A stretch of DNA of 64,000 nucleotides from an uncultured Lachnospiraceae bacterium. GTDB taxonomy: Bacteria > Bacillota > Clostridia > Lachnospirales > Lachnospiraceae. Numbering within the stretch: the stretch's first letter is position 1; every line of letters begins with the position of its first letter. The notes under the pieces were generated by a model. It was not told the DNA's origin and did no database searches. It was given only the letters and a program-made list of their open reading frames with translations. The translations under genes were made by a program, and so were the position numbers. Location: positions 1 through 64,000 of the forward strand of contig CANRIM010000005.1 of the NCBI GenBank assembly GCA_947630695.1. The letters are read 5' to 3'. Positions 42,823 to 51,251 of the stretch are shown here, one piece after another.

Positions 42823-43215
42823 ATGAAAACAAAGAAGATATTATTATGCATCATGACTTTACTTATTACAACACTTTTTATACCTGTTACTGCATCAGCT
42901 TATTCATTTAAATTTACAATACCAGATAAATTTGTTGGAAGTATGCAGTCTACTACATTGCAAGAGAAAAGTTCACAAACCACTCCATATGTAAATCCCA
43001 CATATAATTCGTTGCCCACCGCTTATTTTTTGTCCACAAAAAGAATCAGTGAAATTTTAGCAACAAATATTATAACAATTTCAGATGGATCCAGACATGT
43101 CTTCACTTGGAATTCGGGATACGGAGGAACAGGAGTTAAATATTGTCTGTCTGCATATCCCAATATGACCGGTTCGTGGCAGGCGTATGGTGTTGAAGGA
43201 ACTTGGAGTAACTAA
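42823..43215 (+). CDS. Small secreted protein, DUF2712-like or bacteriocin-like candidate
   Basis: Encodes 130 aa. A clear signal peptide (MKTKKILLCIM start, hydrophobic core, cleavage likely after ASA) gives a mature protein of about 104 aa with no membrane segment. It begins YSFKFTIP, is rich in Thr, Ser, Asn and Tyr, and ends SWQAYGVEGTWSN. A single Cys remains in the mature part. The overall plan recalls small secreted DUF2712-type proteins, which also sit beside ABC transporters; this is not certain. AAGGAGG precedes the ATG. Gene and upstream region are markedly AT-rich compared with the housekeeping genes, suggesting transfer. An attenuator-like hairpin follows, then lipoprotein and exporter genes. 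Confidence 0.7.
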   Translation: MKTKKILLCIMTLLITTLFIPVTASAYSFKFTIPDKFVGSMQSTTLQEKSSQTTPYVNPTYNSLPTAYFLSTKRISEILATNIITISDGSRHVFTWNSGYGGTGVKYCLSAYPNMTGSWQAYGVEGTWSN

Positions 43216-43234
43216 AAAGTATTGTTGATTTTTT

Positions 43235-43270
43235 ATAGCCTAAGAATGGTATTTCTCACTCTTAGGCTAT
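43235..43270 (+). terminator. Attenuator-like hairpin after the small secreted protein gene
   Basis: ATAGCCTAAGA (43235-43245) pairs perfectly with TCTTAGGCTAT (43260-43270) around a 14-base loop. The following ATATATTTTA is only partly T-rich. Such partial stops between a secreted peptide gene and its transporter genes typically keep the peptide message in excess. Confidence 0.7.
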
Positions 43271-43298
43271 ATATATTTTAATGAAGAGGAGGGGACAT

Positions 43299-44303
43299 AT
43301 GAAGCGTTTACTGATCCTTTTGACATTGTTTTTGTTCATATTGTTGTCCGGCTGTTCCGGTGCTGACAATATACTGTCCGATGAACCTTTGCCAATTCCG
43401 GAAACTCTGGTGGTGAACGCGGATTTCCCGGATCACATACCGGCCAAAGCATCCGTATATAAAGTTTCCTATAAAATTATGGATAGTGACAGTTTGTTGA
43501 ATTATTTTCAAATGAATCCGGATTCATTTCGGGAAAAGGATGCCATCGGTAAGCGATATGAAAAGGAGAATGGGGTACTCTATATTCTGGATGATACCGG
43601 AGCGTTATGCGGCGGCTTTACTTACTCGGATGTTTCTGTACATTCGAATCCTATTTTAGATGCTGCCGGAAAAACGGGAGCCATGGCGACGGAGGAAGGT
43701 TCGGATACAGAGGCAGAGGCGCTTTCTTTACTGCAGGATATCGGACTCGATCAGATGAAAGTTGATCAGGTGCATACATTGACGGGAACAACATTAAATG
43801 AATTTGTAAAGACATCCGGAGATGAATACGTCGATGAATTCGCAGATCAGAATGAGATTATTTATGATCCGTCGGCGCAGTATGCTGTGATCGGTTTATC
43901 ACAGATGATTGACGATATTCCCTTCATTGCTTTTCCTTGGGGGACAGGCAGCAACCAAACCTATACAGAATCGAATATGATTCTGTCAGAAGGCCGGATG
44001 GTGGAGGCAAGATTTGTCCAAATGTATGAAATTGGCAGTAAAATCAAAAAAGATAAGGTGATTTCGCCGCAGGCTGCGCTGAACGTCTTTATTAATGATT
44101 ATAATCAAAGCATACATACAGAGACGACAACCATAACAAATATGACTTTGAATTATGTTGTTACGTTCGATGCGGACGGTATGTATGCGCAGCCGGCGTA
44201 TGTCTTTTCCATAGGTACGGAGCTTCCGCAAAATACGGATGAATCCATGGTGATCTCCGCTTTGAACGGAGAGCTGATTTTATCGACGGAGGCGGGAATT
44301 TGA
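43299..44303 (+). CDS. Lipoprotein of the accessory ABC cluster, unknown family
   Basis: Encodes 334 aa. The lipobox is LSGC, with Cys about residue 19, after a hydrophobic signal, so it is anchored outside the membrane. The mature part is acidic and beta-rich; the final 80 or so residues (NYVVTFDADGMYAQPAYVFSI, then a GELILS ending) vaguely recall PepSY/YycI-like repeats, which is weak evidence. The start at 43299 is set by GAGGAGG; an in-frame ATG six codons upstream overlaps that site. Its stop codon overlaps the TTG start of the permease, so it belongs to the exporter operon, possibly as an immunity or accessory factor. Confidence 0.75.
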   Translation: MKRLLILLTLFLFILLSGCSGADNILSDEPLPIPETLVVNADFPDHIPAKASVYKVSYKIMDSDSLLNYFQMNPDSFREKDAIGKRYEKENGVLYILDDTGALCGGFTYSDVSVHSNPILDAAGKTGAMATEEGSDTEAEALSLLQDIGLDQMKVDQVHTLTGTTLNEFVKTSGDEYVDEFADQNEIIYDPSAQYAVIGLSQMIDDIPFIAFPWGTGSNQTYTESNMILSEGRMVEARFVQMYEIGSKIKKDKVISPQAALNVFINDYNQSIHTETTTITNMTLNYVVTFDADGMYAQPAYVFSIGTELPQNTDESMVISALNGELILSTEAGI

Positions 44304-45067
44304 AAGGATTGCACTTGTTTTGTACATTTTTGAAGCATAGTTTGAATAAAAAGCTGTGCTTTTGTGTTCTGCTTACCACACTGATCATGAGCGGCACAGT
44401 TTCCGGACTGATGAATGAAGACAGTTCAGTGTGGTATTTGCTGGATAAATCGCTGGTGGGCAGCGGCGTGGTGAGTCTGTTGATCTGCGTTGTTCCCATT
44501 CTGCCTTTTGCTGCCAGTCTTGCAGAAGAATTTGAGACAAATTCGATCAGGTCATTTACAATCAGAACAGGAACGGGCATGTATCTGTTGAATAAAATCA
44601 TCGTAAGTTTTCTGAATGGTTTTATCGTCATGCTTCTTTCACAATTATTATTCATACTGATTTTCATGAATTTCTTTCCTGTCTTCACGCAGCCCCATAC
44701 ATATTATGCATATGAACAACTGATGATGGACGGAAAAGTGTTTCAGGGAATGGCGTTGTTTACGATACATATGTCGTTGTCCGGTTCCCTGATGGCTGTT
44801 ATGGCGGTGTTTGTGTCCACAATCATCCCGAATCGGTTTGCCGCGATATCCGTTCCCGTTATTCTTTACTTTACTTTGTCAAGGATTTTTCCGGCCACCG
44901 CAAACATGCCGAAGTTTATGATTCCTTCTTATCTGGTGGAATGTCCCGTTGGCATGAAAGATCCAATGATGGAAATCATGTGCAAATGGATGGTTGTGAC
45001 GGTTCTTGCGATCCTGGTGTTTGTGTTTGGATATATCGCATTAAGGAGGAGGATTTCGAATGCATAG
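44300..45067 (+). CDS. ABC-2-type permease-like membrane protein
   Basis: Encodes 255 aa with about six hydrophobic segments and no soluble domain. It has the look of ABC-2 exporter permeases: an N-terminal cytoplasmic helix, then a helix pair, a loop with EEFETNSIRSFTIRTGTGMY, and four more helices. The start is TTG at 44300, overlapping the previous stop (TTGA), with GGAGG seven bases upstream. The end overlaps the next gene by 8 bp. No family name can be given with confidence. Confidence 0.75.
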   Translation: MKGLHLFCTFLKHSLNKKLCFCVLLTTLIMSGTVSGLMNEDSSVWYLLDKSLVGSGVVSLLICVVPILPFAASLAEEFETNSIRSFTIRTGTGMYLLNKIIVSFLNGFIVMLLSQLLFILIFMNFFPVFTQPHTYYAYEQLMMDGKVFQGMALFTIHMSLSGSLMAVMAVFVSTIIPNRFAAISVPVILYFTLSRIFPATANMPKFMIPSYLVECPVGMKDPMMEIMCKWMVVTVLAILVFVFGYIALRRRISNA

Positions 45068-45929
45068 TATAAAACAGATTTGGGGTCTTCTTTCCTATTC
45101 TCTGCATACCTTATTTTTTTCAAAGAAATTTGCGGTATTTTTGCTTGTGGCATTTTTGTTTTCCGTCTGTACATTTGGGGGATTAAATGATATTTCCCGT
45201 TTTTATGGTGTGAAAACATCTGCTTATGTATTTCCGTTTTTCATAAGTAATCCGTCGATGCTGCTCATCCTTGGCGCGCTGGTAATCTATCTGTTCTTTG
45301 ATGTTCCATTTACGGAAAGAGACATCTTTTCGGTCATGATTCGAGTGAATCGGTGTATTTATTATATCGCCAAGATAATGTATATTTTTGTAGTATCGGT
45401 CGTGACTGCAGCATTTTTTATTCTGGCTTCGGTTCTGTCTGTTTTGCCGAACGCAGATTTTTCCAATCAATGGGGGAAAATAATAAATACGCTTGCGTCC
45501 AGTCCGCAGACCATTTTTGCGCACGTCAATGCAAATATCGGGTTTGGCGTCAACAATATGATTGTACAACATTACACACCTCTTGCCGCAACGGCACTTT
45601 CCTTTCTGCTCATGGTGCTGGTCATGTTTTTTATCGGTATTGTTATCATGTTTTGCCGTATTATGGTATCCGGAAATGCAGCTTATATTGTGAGCGGTTT
45701 TTTCGTTTCTCTGTCATATTTTGCCGCTTTTTTAGGAAATTTAAGCTTTCACGGTATTTTATATTTTATTTCTCCATTCTCATGGATCAGTTTAAATGGG
45801 CTGGACATTTACAGCAGCGGACAGGCGCCGAATCCAATACAGGCAATACGCACACTCATTTGTGCTGCTGCAGTATTGGCATGCATTGCATTTTTAAAAT
45901 TTTATAAACATGATTTAAATATTGAATGA
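45060..45929 (+). CDS. Second ABC-2-type permease-like membrane protein
   Basis: Encodes 289 aa with about six membrane segments, the same general plan as the preceding protein but with little visible sequence similarity. It probably forms the other half of a heteromeric exporter channel. A charged loop (FTERDIFSVMIRVNRC) follows the second helix, as in other ABC-2 proteins that contact the ATPase. GGAGGAGG lies upstream within the previous gene, so translation is coupled. The ATPase gene follows after 19 bp. Confidence 0.75.
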   Translation: MHSIKQIWGLLSYSLHTLFFSKKFAVFLLVAFLFSVCTFGGLNDISRFYGVKTSAYVFPFFISNPSMLLILGALVIYLFFDVPFTERDIFSVMIRVNRCIYYIAKIMYIFVVSVVTAAFFILASVLSVLPNADFSNQWGKIINTLASSPQTIFAHVNANIGFGVNNMIVQHYTPLAATALSFLLMVLVMFFIGIVIMFCRIMVSGNAAYIVSGFFVSLSYFAAFLGNLSFHGILYFISPFSWISLNGLDIYSSGQAPNPIQAIRTLICAAAVLACIAFLKFYKHDLNIE

Positions 45930-45948
45930 ATGGAGGCAGGATGTATCA

Positions 45949-46584
45949 ATGGATCCTATGGTTCGTATTACCAATCTCAGCAAATCATTTAAAGAAACAA
46001 AGGCAATCGATGATGTCAGTATTGCATTTGAACGAAATCAAATCCATGGAATAATTGGCAGAAACGGATCCGGAAAAACCGTTCTTTTTAAGTGTATCTG
46101 CGGTTTTATGATTCCTGACAGCGGTATCATAGAAATTAACGGAAAAAGAATCTCTCCGCAAAAAGCACAGAATATAGGAATTATGATCGATCGTCCGGGA
46201 TTTTGTGATAATATGAATGCTTACAAAAATTTGCGTATGCTTGCGTCTATACAGCGGAAAGTTTCCAAACAGCAGATCAGGGATAATATCTCGCTGGTGG
46301 GATTGGATCCTGACAGTAAGAAACATGTGGGAAAGTTTTCCATGGGAATGAAGCAGCGTCTGGGAATTGCGCAGGCCATTATGGAAACGCCTCCCTTATT
46401 GATCCTTGACGAACCGCTGAATGGGCTTGATAAGGATGGCGTGGCGCAGATAAGAGAATTGTTTCTGTCATTTAAAGAGAAAGGAATGACCATTATTTTC
46501 TCATCTCATTATGAGGAAGATATCGATCTGCTGTGCGACACCATTACTGTCATGGAAGCCGGAAAGATTGTGTCTGCAACATAA
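45949..46584 (+). CDS. ABC transporter ATP-binding protein of the accessory cluster
   Basis: Encodes 211 aa: Walker A GRNGSGKTV, a short Q-loop region (IMIDRPGFCDNM instead of the usual Q-containing loop), signature FSMGMKQRL, Walker B LLILDEPLNGLD and switch His in SSHYEEDI. The Q-loop glutamine is not in the expected place, which resembles antibiotic/bacteriocin-type exporters (BcrA-like). The start at 45949 has AGGCAGG upstream. It is the last gene of the cluster. Substrate is unknown; the small secreted protein at 42823 or a toxic peptide are the obvious candidates. Confidence 0.88.
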   Translation: MDPMVRITNLSKSFKETKAIDDVSIAFERNQIHGIIGRNGSGKTVLFKCICGFMIPDSGIIEINGKRISPQKAQNIGIMIDRPGFCDNMNAYKNLRMLASIQRKVSKQQIRDNISLVGLDPDSKKHVGKFSMGMKQRLGIAQAIMETPPLLILDEPLNGLDKDGVAQIRELFLSFKEKGMTIIFSSHYEEDIDLLCDTITVMEAGKIVSAT

Positions 46585-46617
46585 GTGTTTTCCATCCGGA
46601 CAATGCGCAGAAAAGGA

Positions 46618-46647
46618 TTGAAAACCCACCCGTGTTTGTGCTATCAT
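46618..46647 (+). promoter_or_regulatory. Promoter of pta-ackA
   Basis: TTGAAA (46618-46623) and TATCAT (46642-46647) with an 18-bp spacer, 57 bp before the pta start codon. CATAAT overlaps it three bases downstream. Confidence 0.55.
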
Positions 46648-46703
46648 AATCTTAAGTTTCAAAATGTTTTTCCAAAAAATGACAATAAAAAAGGAGTACA
46701 GCT

Positions 46704-47699
46704 ATGGGATTTATTGATGTAATCAAACAAAGAGCCAAAGCCGACAAAAAGGTGATCGTTCTGCCGGAGACAGAAGATCAGAGAACCTATGCGGCGGCAG
46801 AACAGATTTTGAAAGAGGATATTGCGGATATCATTCTGGTGGGTTCCCGTGCACAGATCGCGGAAAACGGAAAAGGCTATGACATTGCCAAAGCAACCAT
46901 CGTCGATCCTGCGGACAATCCGAAGACAAAAGACTATATTGATAAGCTGGTAGAGCTTCGTTCCAAGAAAGGTATGACGCCGGAGCAGGCGGAGGACATC
47001 CTGCTGCATCAGTATCTGTACTACGGCGTTATGATGGTGAAGATGGGCGACGCCGACGGTATGGTATCCGGCGCCTGCCATTCCACCGCGGACACCTTGC
47101 GTCCCTGCCTGCAGATCTTAAAGACGAAACCCGGCACCAAGCTGGTTTCCGCATTTTTCGTTATCGTTGTGCCTGACTGCGAGTACGGCGCAAACGGCAC
47201 ATTCATTTTCGGCGATTCCGGCCTGGTACAGAATCCGGATCCGGAAGAACTGGCGGCCATCGCCCTGTCTTCCGCGGATTCCTTCAAGCAGCTGGTACAG
47301 GAAGAGCCGGTGGTTGCGCTGCTGTCCCATTCCACCAAGGGAAGCGCTTCTCATCCGGATGTAGACAAAGTGGTTGCTGCCACTCAAATCGCAAAGGAGA
47401 CCAATCCGGCGCTGAAGCTGGACGGCGAGTTCCAGCTGGATGCTGCCATCGTTCCTTCGGTGGGACAGTCCAAGGCACCGGGCAGCGATATCGCAGGTAA
47501 GGCCAATGTCCTGATCTTCCCGGATTTGGATGCAGGCAATATCGGTTACAAGCTGGCCCAGCGTCTGGCAAAGGCGGAAGCCTACGGCCCCATTACCCAG
47601 GGTATCGCAAAGCCGGTCAACGATCTGTCCAGAGGCTGCAGCGCAGAGGATATCGTCGGCGTTGTCGCCATCACGGCAGTACAGGCACAGGCTGAATAA
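46704..47699 (+). CDS. pta: Phosphate acetyltransferase
   Basis: Converts acetyl-CoA and phosphate to acetyl phosphate; 331 aa, the short single-domain form typical of Firmicutes. Family blocks: VLPETEDQRTYAAAEQIL, MVSGACHSTADTLRP, SKAPGSDIAGKANVLIFPDLDAGNIGYKL and GPITQGIAKPVNDLSRGCS. Partner of AckA next door; together they make ATP and acetate. AAGGAG precedes the ATG. Confidence 0.97.
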   Translation: MGFIDVIKQRAKADKKVIVLPETEDQRTYAAAEQILKEDIADIILVGSRAQIAENGKGYDIAKATIVDPADNPKTKDYIDKLVELRSKKGMTPEQAEDILLHQYLYYGVMMVKMGDADGMVSGACHSTADTLRPCLQILKTKPGTKLVSAFFVIVVPDCEYGANGTFIFGDSGLVQNPDPEELAAIALSSADSFKQLVQEEPVVALLSHSTKGSASHPDVDKVVAATQIAKETNPALKLDGEFQLDAAIVPSVGQSKAPGSDIAGKANVLIFPDLDAGNIGYKLAQRLAKAEAYGPITQGIAKPVNDLSRGCSAEDIVGVVAITAVQAQAE

Positions 47700-47729
47700 T
47701 AGCAGGAAGAAGTAAGGGAGAATTTGATT

Positions 47730-48926
47730 ATGAATATTTTAGTAATTAACTGTGGAAGTTCTTCATTGAAGTTTCAGCTCATCGATTCCGACAGCGAGTC
47801 AGTGCTGGCCAAGGGTTTATGCGAGCGCATCGGCATTGACGGCAGCAGACTGGTGTACCAGCCGGCGGGGAAGGACAAGCTGACCTTTGAAATCCCCATG
47901 CCCACCCACAAACAGGCCATTTCGGCAGTGCTGGACGCTTTGACGGACAAAGGGCACGGCGTGATCGAAAGCCTGTCCGAGGTCGGCGCAGTGGGACATC
48001 GTGTGGTACACGGCGGCGAAAAATATGCGTCTTCCGTATTGCTGAATGACGACGTCATCGCGGCCATCGAAGAGTGCAACGACCTGGCGCCGCTGCACAA
48101 CCCCGCCAACCTGATCGGCATCCGCGCCTGCATGGAACTGATGCCCGGTACTCCCATGACGGCGGTATTTGATACGGCTTTCCATCAGACCATGCCGAAG
48201 GAAGCTTATCTCTACGGCCTGCCTTACAGAATGTATGAAGACTATAAGGTCAGAAAGTATGGCTTCCACGGAACCAGCCACAGCTTTGTTTCCAAACGGA
48301 CGGCGGAGTTCCTTGGCAAAAACATCGAAGATATGAAGATCATTGTCTGCCATCTGGGCAACGGCGCCAGCATTTCCGCGGTGCTCCACGGCAAATCAGT
48401 GGATACCTCCATGGGCCTGACCCCGCTGGAAGGCCTGGTCATGGGTACCCGCTGCGGCGACGTGGATCCTTCCGCACTGGAATTTATCGCCAAGAAGGAA
48501 GATTTAAACTTTGCCCAGGTCATGAACCTCTGCAATAAAGAGTCCGGCGTATACGGCCTGTCCGGCGGCCTTTCCAGCGATTTCAGAGATCTGGAAAGCG
48601 CGGCGAACGAGGGAAATGCCGCAGCCAAAACCGCCATTGACGTATTCTGCTACAGAGTGCTGAAATACATCGGCAGCTACATCGCGGCCATGAACGGCGT
48701 GGACGCCATCGCCTTTACCGCAGGTCTGGGTGAAAATGACGGCGCAGTCAGAAAACAGATCTGCGCGAACCTGGCGTACATGGGCATTGCCATTGATGAT
48801 GCGCAGAACGCGAAGCGCGGTGAGGAAGTTTTGATTTCCACACCGGATTCCAAGGTGGCCGTCGTGGTGATCCCGACGAATGAAGAACTTGCAATTGCCA
48901 GAGAAACTTTAAAACTGGTAAAATAA
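47730..48926 (+). CDS. ackA: Acetate kinase
   Basis: Converts acetyl phosphate and ADP to acetate and ATP; 398 aa, normal. ASKHA-fold motifs: [68 protein letters not shown] and FTAGLGEND. The start at 47730 is preceded by AGGGAG; an in-frame TTG two codons earlier is too close to it. The gap to pta is 30 bp. No terminator is seen after the stop; the rpmF promoter follows immediately. Confidence 0.97.
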   Translation: MNILVINCGSSSLKFQLIDSDSESVLAKGLCERIGIDGSRLVYQPAGKDKLTFEIPMPTHKQAISAVLDALTDKGHGVIESLSEVGAVGHRVVHGGEKYASSVLLNDDVIAAIEECNDLAPLHNPANLIGIRACMELMPGTPMTAVFDTAFHQTMPKEAYLYGLPYRMYEDYKVRKYGFHGTSHSFVSKRTAEFLGKNIEDMKIIVCHLGNGASISAVLHGKSVDTSMGLTPLEGLVMGTRCGDVDPSALEFIAKKEDLNFAQVMNLCNKESGVYGLSGGLSSDFRDLESAANEGNAAAKTAIDVFCYRVLKYIGSYIAAMNGVDAIAFTAGLGENDGAVRKQICANLAYMGIAIDDAQNAKRGEEVLISTPDSKVAVVVIPTNEELAIARETLKLVK

Positions 48927-48930
48927 TGTT

Positions 48931-48959
48931 TGACATTTCATCCGCTTCCCGTTATAATG
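48931..48959 (+). promoter_or_regulatory. Perfect-consensus sigma-A promoter of rpmF
   Basis: TTGACA (48931-48936), 17 bp, TATAAT (48954-48959): both boxes match consensus exactly, 55 bp before the rpmF start codon. This suits a highly expressed ribosomal protein gene. Confidence 0.9.
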
Positions 48960-49013
48960 TTGGATGCGTGTTGAGAAAAGCAAGTGATTATTCGTGGATT
49001 GGAGGTGCAAAAG

Positions 49014-49193
49014 ATGTCCATTTGTCCGAAAAATAAATCCTCTAAAGGTCATCGTGATCAGAGAAGAGCCAATTGGAAAATGAGTGCTCCTTGTCTGGTG
49101 AAGTGCAGCAAATGCGGTGCATTGATGATGCCGCACAGAGTTTGCAAAGCATGCGGATCTTACAATAAAAGAGAAATTATTCCGCAGGATTAA
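49014..49193 (+). CDS. rpmF: 50S ribosomal protein L32
   Basis: Encodes 59 aa. RRANWKMSAP and the zinc ribbon with CSKCG and CKACG pairs (four Cys) identify L32. The start MSICPKNKSSKGHRDQ is the Clostridial variant, rather than the usual MAVPKRKTS. GGAGG precedes the ATG; the in-frame ATG ten codons upstream is not supported. The DUF177 (YceD) gene that commonly precedes rpmF is absent here. A terminator follows, separating it from the plsX group. Confidence 0.96.
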   Translation: MSICPKNKSSKGHRDQRRANWKMSAPCLVKCSKCGALMMPHRVCKACGSYNKREIIPQD

Positions 49194-49205
49194 TCAAAAC
49201 AATCA

Positions 49206-49243
49206 GGGCTTTCCGAAGAAATTCGGAAAGCCCTTTACATTTT
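49206..49243 (+). terminator. Terminator of rpmF
   Basis: GGGCTTTCCGAA pairs with TTCGGAAAGCCC around GAAA, followed by TTTACATTTT. Confidence 0.88.
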
Positions 49244-49274
49244 CCGGCATTGTATTCCGGCTTTTTCACGTGGC

Positions 49275-49303
49275 TTGACAGGACAGGAAAAGCATACTAT
49301 AAT
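49275..49303 (+). promoter_or_regulatory. Perfect-consensus promoter of the HTH-like gene
   Basis: TTGACA (49275-49280), 17 bp, TATAAT (49298-49303), 36 bp before the start at 49339. This is a strong promoter for an unknown gene. Confidence 0.88.
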
Positions 49304-49338
49304 TCAAAACACAACTAAAATAATAGGAGAATTACAGA

Positions 49339-49779
49339 ATGCAAAAGTTTCCCTCGAAGCCGGGACCGGTGGCGGAAACCGGAGAGTGGCTGAAAGCCTA
49401 TGGAGAATTGAAATTTCTGTCAGATTGTCTGCCGGAAGAAGCGTGTATCCGGATAAAACAGGCACTGCAGATCATGGATGCGGCGCTGGCGCAGCTTTGG
49501 GCTTCCCATCCAGAGGGCGAAAAGCTCGGCCAGGTACTGCGCTGCGGGTATTTTACGGGAAAACACTGCAGCAAACTGGAACTTTGTGAAGTCCTTGGAC
49601 AGAAGTTTGGCCGGGAAATTGCCATGTCTACGCTGTATCGCTGGCAGAAAAAGGCCATCGGCGCTTATGCGTGTATACTGTTTGCCGATCCGGCGGCGCC
49701 TGCGTCGATTCGAAAAGCGATGAAAGATATGCACTGCATGGCGAAACGTTTCAGCGGTGCAAATTCAGGAGATCCTTGA
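49339..49779 (+). CDS. Hypothetical protein with C-terminal helix-turn-helix-like region
   Basis: Encodes 146 aa, no signal or membrane segment. The last half (LRCGYFTGKHCSKLELCEVL, then STLYRWQKKAIGAYACILF) has the layout of sigma-region-4-like HTH proteins of the ArpU/RinA type, which are often phage-linked. Residues 1-60 are helical with several Cys. Family not recognised; DNA binding is a suggestion only. AGGAG precedes the ATG. The gene has its own perfect promoter and sits between rpmF and plsX, a place where no gene is normally found. Confidence 0.65.
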   Translation: MQKFPSKPGPVAETGEWLKAYGELKFLSDCLPEEACIRIKQALQIMDAALAQLWASHPEGEKLGQVLRCGYFTGKHCSKLELCEVLGQKFGREIAMSTLYRWQKKAIGAYACILFADPAAPASIRKAMKDMHCMAKRFSGANSGDP

Positions 49780-49797
49780 AATTTTTTCGAAAAATGA

Positions 49798-49826
49798 TTG
49801 ATTTATCGGGTCAGCTTTAGTATTAT
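49798..49826 (+). promoter_or_regulatory. Promoter of the plsX-acpP group
   Basis: TTGATT (49798-49803) and TATTAT (49821-49826) with a 17-bp spacer, 25 bp before the plsX start codon. Confidence 0.6.
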
Positions 49827-49850
49827 CTACTACATAAGATGGAGGATGTT

Positions 49851-50873
49851 ATGAGTCGTTTGATTAAAGTGGCTGTGGACGCCATGGGCGGAGACAACGC
49901 CCCGGCCGAGATTGTCAAAGGTGCAGTCAAAGCGCTGGGCGCTTCAGAAGAATTATTTATATTTCTGGTAGGTGACGAGACCCGGATCCGCCAGGTTCTG
50001 AAAAAGGCAAATTATCCGCAGGACCGGCTGGAAGTTGTGCCCGCCTCGGAGCAGATCGAAATGTCCGAGCATCCCGTTAATGCGATTCGCAGGAAGAAGG
50101 ATTCCTCCATGGTAGTCGCCATGCGGCTGGTCAAGGACGGAAAAGCAGATGCCTTTTTGTCCGCGGGCAATTCCGGCGCCGTACTGGTGGGCGGCATTGC
50201 CATCATCGGCAAGCTGCGGGGGATTGACAGAACGCCTTTCGGTGCCATGGTACCCTGTGCGAAGGGGGCGACCCTGCTTTTGGATTCCGGCGCCAATGTA
50301 GATGTCAGAGCATCGCATCTGTGTCAGTTCGCCCGGCTGGGCACGCTGTATTTAAAGCATGCGGTGGGCATTGCGGATCCGACGGTAGGCATTATGAATA
50401 TCGGGGCGGAAGAAGAAAAGGGAAACGCACTGGTGCAGGAAGCGATTCCGCTGCTCAAGGCGGAGGAAGGCATTCACTTTATCGGTTCCGTGGAAGCCAG
50501 GGATATTCCCCAGAGCGCCGCGGATATCGTGGTCTGTGACGGATTTGCGGGGAATATTTTCCTGAAAACCTATGAAGGTACCAGTAAGCTGCTGATGCAT
50601 ATCATAAAATCCATGCTGGTTTCTTCTTTTAAAATGAAACTGGGCGCGCTGCTGATCAAAGGCGGGCTGAAACAGACTCTGGCGAAGTTTGACGCCGCGG
50701 AACATGGCGGCGCACCGCTGCTGGGCTGCAAAGAGCTGGTGATCAAGTGTCACGGCAACGCAACGGCAAAGGAAATCAAAAACGCCTGTATGCAGTGTCT
50801 GTCCTATGTAAAAAATGACGTTACAGGCATTATCCGGTCCAATATGGGAACCGCGGCACAGAAGGAGGAGTAA
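49851..50873 (+). CDS. plsX: Phosphate acyltransferase
   Basis: Makes acyl-phosphate from acyl-ACP for phospholipid synthesis; 340 aa, peripheral to the membrane. Family motifs: VAVDAMGGDNAPAEIVKGA, DAFLSAGNSGAVLVGG, IGSVEARDIPQ and VCDGFAGNIFLKTYEG. An in-frame ATG four codons upstream lies in the ribosome site GGAGG. acpP begins immediately after, so precursor carrier and acyltransferase are co-expressed. Confidence 0.96.
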   Translation: MSRLIKVAVDAMGGDNAPAEIVKGAVKALGASEELFIFLVGDETRIRQVLKKANYPQDRLEVVPASEQIEMSEHPVNAIRRKKDSSMVVAMRLVKDGKADAFLSAGNSGAVLVGGIAIIGKLRGIDRTPFGAMVPCAKGATLLLDSGANVDVRASHLCQFARLGTLYLKHAVGIADPTVGIMNIGAEEEKGNALVQEAIPLLKAEEGIHFIGSVEARDIPQSAADIVVCDGFAGNIFLKTYEGTSKLLMHIIKSMLVSSFKMKLGALLIKGGLKQTLAKFDAAEHGGAPLLGCKELVIKCHGNATAKEIKNACMQCLSYVKNDVTGIIRSNMGTAAQKEE

Positions 50874-50874
50874 C

Positions 50875-51102
50875 ATGGACTTTAGGCAGCTTTGCGAAAT
50901 TATCGCAGAAATAACGGACAAGGATATTTCCCTCGTTACAGAGAACGCCAATTTAGTAGACGATCTGGATGCGGATTCTCTGGATATGCTGGAGATTATT
51001 ATGAGAGTAGAGGATGAATGCGGCATTGAAATCTCGCCGGAAGATGTGGATGAAATCAAAACGGTAGGCGAGGCATGGAAAAAGATTCAGGCCGCACTGT
51101 AA
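50875..51102 (+). CDS. acpP: Acyl carrier protein
   Basis: Encodes 75 aa, strongly acidic. The phosphopantetheine attachment site is Ser35 in DADSLDMLE. It carries acyl chains in fatty-acid synthesis. The start at 50875 follows the plsX stop by one base, with AAGGAGGAG upstream. Confidence 0.95.
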   Translation: MDFRQLCEIIAEITDKDISLVTENANLVDDLDADSLDMLEIIMRVEDECGIEISPEDVDEIKTVGEAWKKIQAAL

Positions 51103-51153
51103 TCAGATTGTGTTTCGGGATGAAAAACGATTGTACAGATGAATCAGTTGAGA

Positions 51154-51182
51154 GAATCCTGCTTTCGCAGGATTCTTTCTTA
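51154..51182 (+). terminator. Terminator after acpP
   Basis: GAATCCTGC pairs with GCAGGATTC around TTTC, followed by TTTCTT. It separates plsX-acpP from rnc. Confidence 0.85.
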
Positions 51183-51251
51183 ATGCAGAGGCAGGATGGA
51201 AACATTTGGGGCGTCGCTGCTTCCCGATAATAGAAGTAAGGTGAATTTAAA

